In this document: piece by piece, positions 60,986 to 64,000 of the stretch
How the letters are laid out: each line of letters starts with the position of its first letter
Position numbering within the stretch: the first letter of the stretch is position 1
Origin: Prado023 sp963706875
Lineage (GTDB): Bacteria; Actinomycetota; Actinomycetes; S36-B12; CAIYMF01
Direction of reading: 5' to 3'
Assembly: GCA_963706875.1 (NCBI GenBank)
Contig: CAVPNW010000021.1
Coordinates: 434,001 to 498,000 of the forward strand
DNA length: 64,000 nt
Notes under the pieces: model-generated
The model's input: only the letters and a program-made list of their open reading frames with translations
What the model was told of the DNA's origin: nothing
Database searches by the model: none
Position numbers and translations under genes: made by a program

Positions 60986-61030
60986 TGTGTCATGGATCCG
61001 GTCCACTTGGTGAACCGGATCCATGACACA
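60986..61030. repeat. Dispersed palindromic element, copy C
   Basis: Arms TGTGTCATGGATCCGGTCCAC (60986-61006) and GTGAACCGGATCCATGACACA (61010-61030) with one mismatch and a three-base loop. Starts four bases after the DUF559 stop and lies upstream of purA. Confidence 0.9.
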
Positions 61031-61159
61031 ACGGCGGCGCGGGCCGGGCGGCGAGAGGAGCCGGGACTCCCTGCGGCGCTAGTGTGGTTGGGCACCACCG
61101 CCGCGGGGGTGCGGGTTCCGTGCGTCCGGCAGGGCGCGCGCCTGAGGGTGGAGGCACCG

Positions 61160-62446
61160 ATGCCGGCGATCGTGATCGTGGGAGCCCAGTGGGGCGACGA
61201 GGGCAAGGGCAAGGCGACCGACCTGCTCGGCGGCCGTGCCGACTACGTCGTTCGCTATCAGGGCGGCAACAACGCGGGCCACACGGTCGTGATCGGCGAT
61301 GCGAAGTTCGCGCTGCACCTGCTGCCCAGCGGGATCCTGTCGCCCAGCTGCGTTCCGGTCATCGGCAACGGAGTGGTGGTCGACCTCGAGGTGCTCTTCG
61401 GCGAGATGGACGGCCTGATCGGCCGCGGCGTCGACCCCTCGCGGCTGGTGATCAGCGCCAACGCCCACATCATCACGCCCTACAACGTCACCCTCGACAA
61501 GGTCACCGAGCGCTTCCTGGGCAAGGCCAAGATCGGGACGACCGGCCGGGGCATCGGCCCGACCTATGGCGACAAGATGGCCCGGGTCGGCATCCGCATC
61601 CAGGACCTCATGGACCCCTCGATCCTGCACCGCAAGGTCGAGGGCGCGCTGGTCAACAAGAACCAGGCACTGGTCAAGGTGTTCAACCGCCGCGCGGTCG
61701 AGGTCGACCAGACCGTCGAGCACCTGCTCTCCTACGCCGAGCGCCTCCGGCCGCACGTGGTCGACACCGGGCTGCTGCTCAACGACGCCCTGGACCGGGG
61801 CGAGATGGTCGTCCTCGAGGGCGGCCAGGGCACGCTGCTCGACGTCGACCACGGCACCTACCCCTACGTCACCTCGTCGAACCCGACCGCTGGTGGCGCC
61901 TGCACCGGCTCGGGGATCGGGCCGACCAGGATCGACCGCGTCCTGGGGATCCTCAAGGCGTACACCACCCGCGTGGGCGAGGGACCGTTCCCGACCGAGC
62001 TGTTCGACGACGACGGCGAGAAGCTGCGGACCATCGGGGGCGAGGTCGGCGTCACCACCGGGCGCAACCGGCGCTGCGGCTGGTTCGACGCGCCGATCGC
62101 CCGCTACGCCACACGGGTGAACGGCATGACCGACTACTTCCTCACCAAGCTCGACGTTCTCAGCACGTTCGACGAGATCCCGGTGTGCGTCGGCTACGAC
62201 GTCGACGGCACACGCGTCGACGAGGTACCCACGACGCAGACGGAGTTCCACCACGCAACGCCCATCTACGAGGTGCTTCCGGGCTGGGGCACCGACATCT
62301 CCGACGTCCGCGACTTCGCCGAGCTGCCCGCCAACTGCCGCGCGTACGTGCGCTTCCTGGAGGAGCAGTCGGGCTGCCGCGTATCGGCCATTGGGGTGGG
62401 ACCCGACCGCGATGCGACCCTGGTGCTCAACGACCTGCTGAACTGA
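61160..62446 (+). CDS. purA: Adenylosuccinate synthetase
   Basis: 428 residues. First committed enzyme of AMP synthesis from IMP, using GTP and aspartate. The N-terminus IVIVGAQWGDEGKGKATDLL contains the GTP/IMP phosphate loop with the catalytic Asp; then GGNNAGHTVVIGDAKFALHL, IGTTGRGIGPTYGDKMAR and GIGPTRIDRVLGILKAYTTR follow. The start ATG 61160 has GGAGG seven bases upstream and the conserved sequence begins directly. The frame is open further upstream and would include palindromic element C, but nothing there resembles PurA. Confidence 0.97.
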   Translation: MPAIVIVGAQWGDEGKGKATDLLGGRADYVVRYQGGNNAGHTVVIGDAKFALHLLPSGILSPSCVPVIGNGVVVDLEVLFGEMDGLIGRGVDPSRLVISANAHIITPYNVTLDKVTERFLGKAKIGTTGRGIGPTYGDKMARVGIRIQDLMDPSILHRKVEGALVNKNQALVKVFNRRAVEVDQTVEHLLSYAERLRPHVVDTGLLLNDALDRGEMVVLEGGQGTLLDVDHGTYPYVTSSNPTAGGACTGSGIGPTRIDRVLGILKAYTTRVGEGPFPTELFDDDGEKLRTIGGEVGVTTGRNRRCGWFDAPIARYATRVNGMTDYFLTKLDVLSTFDEIPVCVGYDVDGTRVDEVPTTQTEFHHATPIYEVLPGWGTDISDVRDFAELPANCRAYVRFLEEQSGCRVSAIGVGPDRDATLVLNDLLN

Positions 62447-62461
62447 GCCGATAACGGGGGA

Positions 62462-63748
62462 ATGAGTCGGGTACGCCGTGCATCCCATGCCCTGATCGCC
62501 GCAACGATCGTCCTCGGGGCGGTGACACCCGCCGTCGCCCAGGCCGCCCCGCGCGCGGTGGTGACCCCGAGTGGGGTTGCTGCGCCGACGGTGGTGCGCG
62601 CCGATGGCCCGCAGGTCGCGCTGTCCAGCGGCGCTGCGTTCGCCCCAGGGTCGCGCGTCGCGAACTTCAAGACCGTCAACTCCTGCACCCGCGACTACTA
62701 CATGATCCGCTCCTGGATGGAGCACTTCGAGGGCGCCGGAGGCGGAACCCTGACGCTCGCGCCCGGCACCTATCGGATCCCGAGCACCATCTACGTCCCC
62801 TCCAACACCACGATCCAGCTGTCAGCCGGCACGACGCTGCTCAAGACCAAGAAGACGTGCACGAAGAAGTTCAAGGCCGCGTCCTCGATGTTCATGCTGG
62901 TCCCCCCGTCCCTGGGCAAGCGTCGCGGGGCCGTCGGCGGGTACGGCGGCGCGGCCAACATCGCGATCCTCGGCGCCGGAGGCGGGCAGTCGGTGATCGA
63001 CCTCGCCGGCATCCGCAACTCCCTGGGGATCATCGCCGGGCACAACCAGAACGTGCGGATCGAGGGCATCCGGTTCACCAACATGAACAACAACCACTTC
63101 ATCGAGATGGACGCCAACGCCAGCTCGGTGATCCGCAACAACGAGTTCCTGGGAGCAACCGGGACCACGCGGAGATCGGCCGAGGCCGTGAACCTCGACA
63201 CCCCCGACGGGCTGACCGACGGGTTCGGGTCGATCTGGAGCAACCTGGACGCCACCCCGAACACCGACATCCTGGTGGAGGGCAATGTCTTCGCGAACAT
63301 GGTGCGCGGCCTCGGAACGCACAACTTCTCGGGTGGCCGGTACCACACGCGGATCGCGGTCGTGGGCAACCAGTTCCTGAACATGCGCAACGACGCCATC
63401 CGAGTGATGAACTGGCGCGACTCGGCGATCATCAGCAACACCTTCGACAGTGTCTGGTGCCCGGGCCAGGGCAACGACTGCCGCGGGATCCTGGCCAGCG
63501 GCGCGGAGAACCTCACAGTGCGCAGCAACCGGTTCGACAACATGGCCCGTGCGATCCAGTTCATGCCCTGGGCGAACGACGGGCGAGCGGCAGCGTACGG
63601 CGTCACCTACAACGCGTTGACGGACACCAACCTGCTCGACCTCGCATCCAACACCGGCGGGTCCGGCCTGCAGCGCCCCGAGGCGATCATCAATCCCGAG
63701 TTCCGGGTGTTCTGGCCCGCCGGGATCGTGCGGTTCTCTGGCTTCTGA
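62462..63748 (+). CDS. Secreted right-handed beta-helix protein
   Basis: 428 residues. A signal peptide (MSRVRRASHALIAATIVLGA, then VTPAVAQAA) precedes a mature protein made of parallel beta-helix rungs with regular Asn and Ile ladders: NTTIQLSAGTTLL, NIAILGAGGG, IRFTNMNNNHFIEMDANASS, NEFLGATG, NVFANMVRGLGTHNFSGG, NQFLNMRNDAIRVMNWRD and NRFDNMARAIQF. This is the pectate-lyase/NosD-type fold of polysaccharide-active or surface proteins. No clear catalytic Asp/Arg set is assignable. GGGGGA right before the ATG could serve as the ribosome binding site. Confidence 0.82.
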   Translation: MSRVRRASHALIAATIVLGAVTPAVAQAAPRAVVTPSGVAAPTVVRADGPQVALSSGAAFAPGSRVANFKTVNSCTRDYYMIRSWMEHFEGAGGGTLTLAPGTYRIPSTIYVPSNTTIQLSAGTTLLKTKKTCTKKFKAASSMFMLVPPSLGKRRGAVGGYGGAANIAILGAGGGQSVIDLAGIRNSLGIIAGHNQNVRIEGIRFTNMNNNHFIEMDANASSVIRNNEFLGATGTTRRSAEAVNLDTPDGLTDGFGSIWSNLDATPNTDILVEGNVFANMVRGLGTHNFSGGRYHTRIAVVGNQFLNMRNDAIRVMNWRDSAIISNTFDSVWCPGQGNDCRGILASGAENLTVRSNRFDNMARAIQFMPWANDGRAAAYGVTYNALTDTNLLDLASNTGGSGLQRPEAIINPEFRVFWPAGIVRFSGF

Positions 63749-63805
63749 AGCAGCCCACCGGCGCCCTCGCGGCGGGTTCACCGGCACGCCGGTAGCGTGG
63801 CGGCC

Positions 63806-64000
63806 ATGACCCACCTGTTCTCCCCGTTCGATCTCCGAGGCACCCACCTGCGCAACCGGATCATGGTCGCCCCGATGTGCCAGTACTCGGTGGAGGAGCA
63901 GAACGGCGTCCCCACGCCCTGGCACCTGGTCCACCTCGGCGGCCTGGCCCGCGGCGGGGCAGCACTCGTGATGGCCGAGGCCACCTCCGTGGTGCCCGAG
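63806..64000 (+). CDS. Old yellow enzyme-type NADH:flavin oxidoreductase (partial, 3' end outside window)
   Basis: 65 residues present. THLFSPFDLRGTHLRNRIMV and APMCQYSVEEQNGVPTPWHL are the N-terminus of YqjM-like old yellow enzymes, with the Cys that tunes the flavin, and HLGGLARGGAALVMAEATSV is the next barrel strand. The FMN-dependent enzyme reduces activated alkenes with NADPH. The ATG at 63806 follows TAGCGT by seven bases and looks leaderless. The frame continues past the right edge. Confidence 0.92.
   Translation, partial: MTHLFSPFDLRGTHLRNRIMVAPMCQYSVEEQNGVPTPWHLVHLGGLARGGAALVMAEATSVVPE

Noticed and set aside
59900..61030. Insertion sequence with the palindromes as terminal repeats
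   Set aside because: The intervening gene has no transposase motif, and each end is a complete palindrome rather than one half of an inverted-repeat pair. No target-site duplication was identified.
60986..61159. N-terminal extension of PurA through palindrome C
   Set aside because: The frame is open, but a GGAGG ribosome binding site and the conserved PurA N-terminus place the start at 61160.

Overview
The window is high-GC DNA (about 70% G+C, strong G/C third-position bias) from an actinobacterium (Actinomycetota). Supporting markers are a proteasome-activator (Bpa) gene ending in the GPYL tail, a fused CysN-CysC protein, an acyl-CoA-binding protein, a DUF4446-pheA pair, and many genes whose start codon sits 6-8 bases after a TAnnnT-type -10 box with no ribosome binding site, meaning leaderless mRNAs. 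I do not assign a genus. I see no prophage, integrase, transposase or CRISPR array.

Layout. 1-9.2 kb: polar amino-acid ABC transporter, GT87 mannosyltransferase-like protein, GH3 lipoprotein, GGDEF protein, sulfotransferase, and an RDD membrane protein carrying sixteen 16-residue repeats. 9.2-12.3 kb: a frameshifted sugar acetyltransferase, HAD phosphatase, GH1 beta-glucosidase, tRNA-Arg and tRNA-Ser. 12.3-16.5 kb: acyl-CoA-binding protein and a sulfate-assimilation block (TauE/SafE-like exporter, cysNC, cysD). 16.7-24.7 kb: ROK kinase, secreted protein, NarX/NarL-type two-component pair, MOSC protein, HAD-fold protein, ABC1 kinase, and a TerB-like/BaeRF-like pair. 24.9-27.6 kb: TerC, small winged-helix protein, SbtA bicarbonate transporter and SbtB PII-like protein in one operon. 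27.7-29.1 kb: an amidase gene broken by about ten frame changes. 29.2-35.4 kb: TspO, nucleosidase, penicillin-binding lipoprotein, an autoregulated TetR with a membrane partner, tRNA-Ser, and a PLP decarboxylase.

35.7-48.3 kb is a catabolic island on the minus strand. It holds a DsbA/FrnE-like protein, enoyl-CoA hydratase, acyl-CoA dehydrogenase, TetR, AtuA-like protein, a fused MEMO-AMMECR1 protein with its radical SAM partner (AmmeMemoRadiSam), and both subunits of a biotin-dependent acyl-CoA carboxylase. The set fits leucine/isovalerate or acyclic-terpene degradation. Near-identical double operators in front of the TetR gene and the carboxylase beta gene tie the two ends of the island into one regulon.

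48.5-64 kb is mostly housekeeping: K+ channel, SET protein, bpa, serS, Cof-type HAD, rhomboid protease, pheA, DUF4446, GDPD, FAD-linked oxidase, fba, a DUF559 endonuclease-like protein, purA, a secreted beta-helix protein, and the start of an OYE-family oxidoreductase.

The most unusual feature is a dispersed 43-45 bp palindrome found three times (46498, 59900, 60986). One copy lies in the N-terminal coding or leader region of the biotin carboxylase next to a 9-bp tandem repeat; the other two bracket the DUF559 gene.
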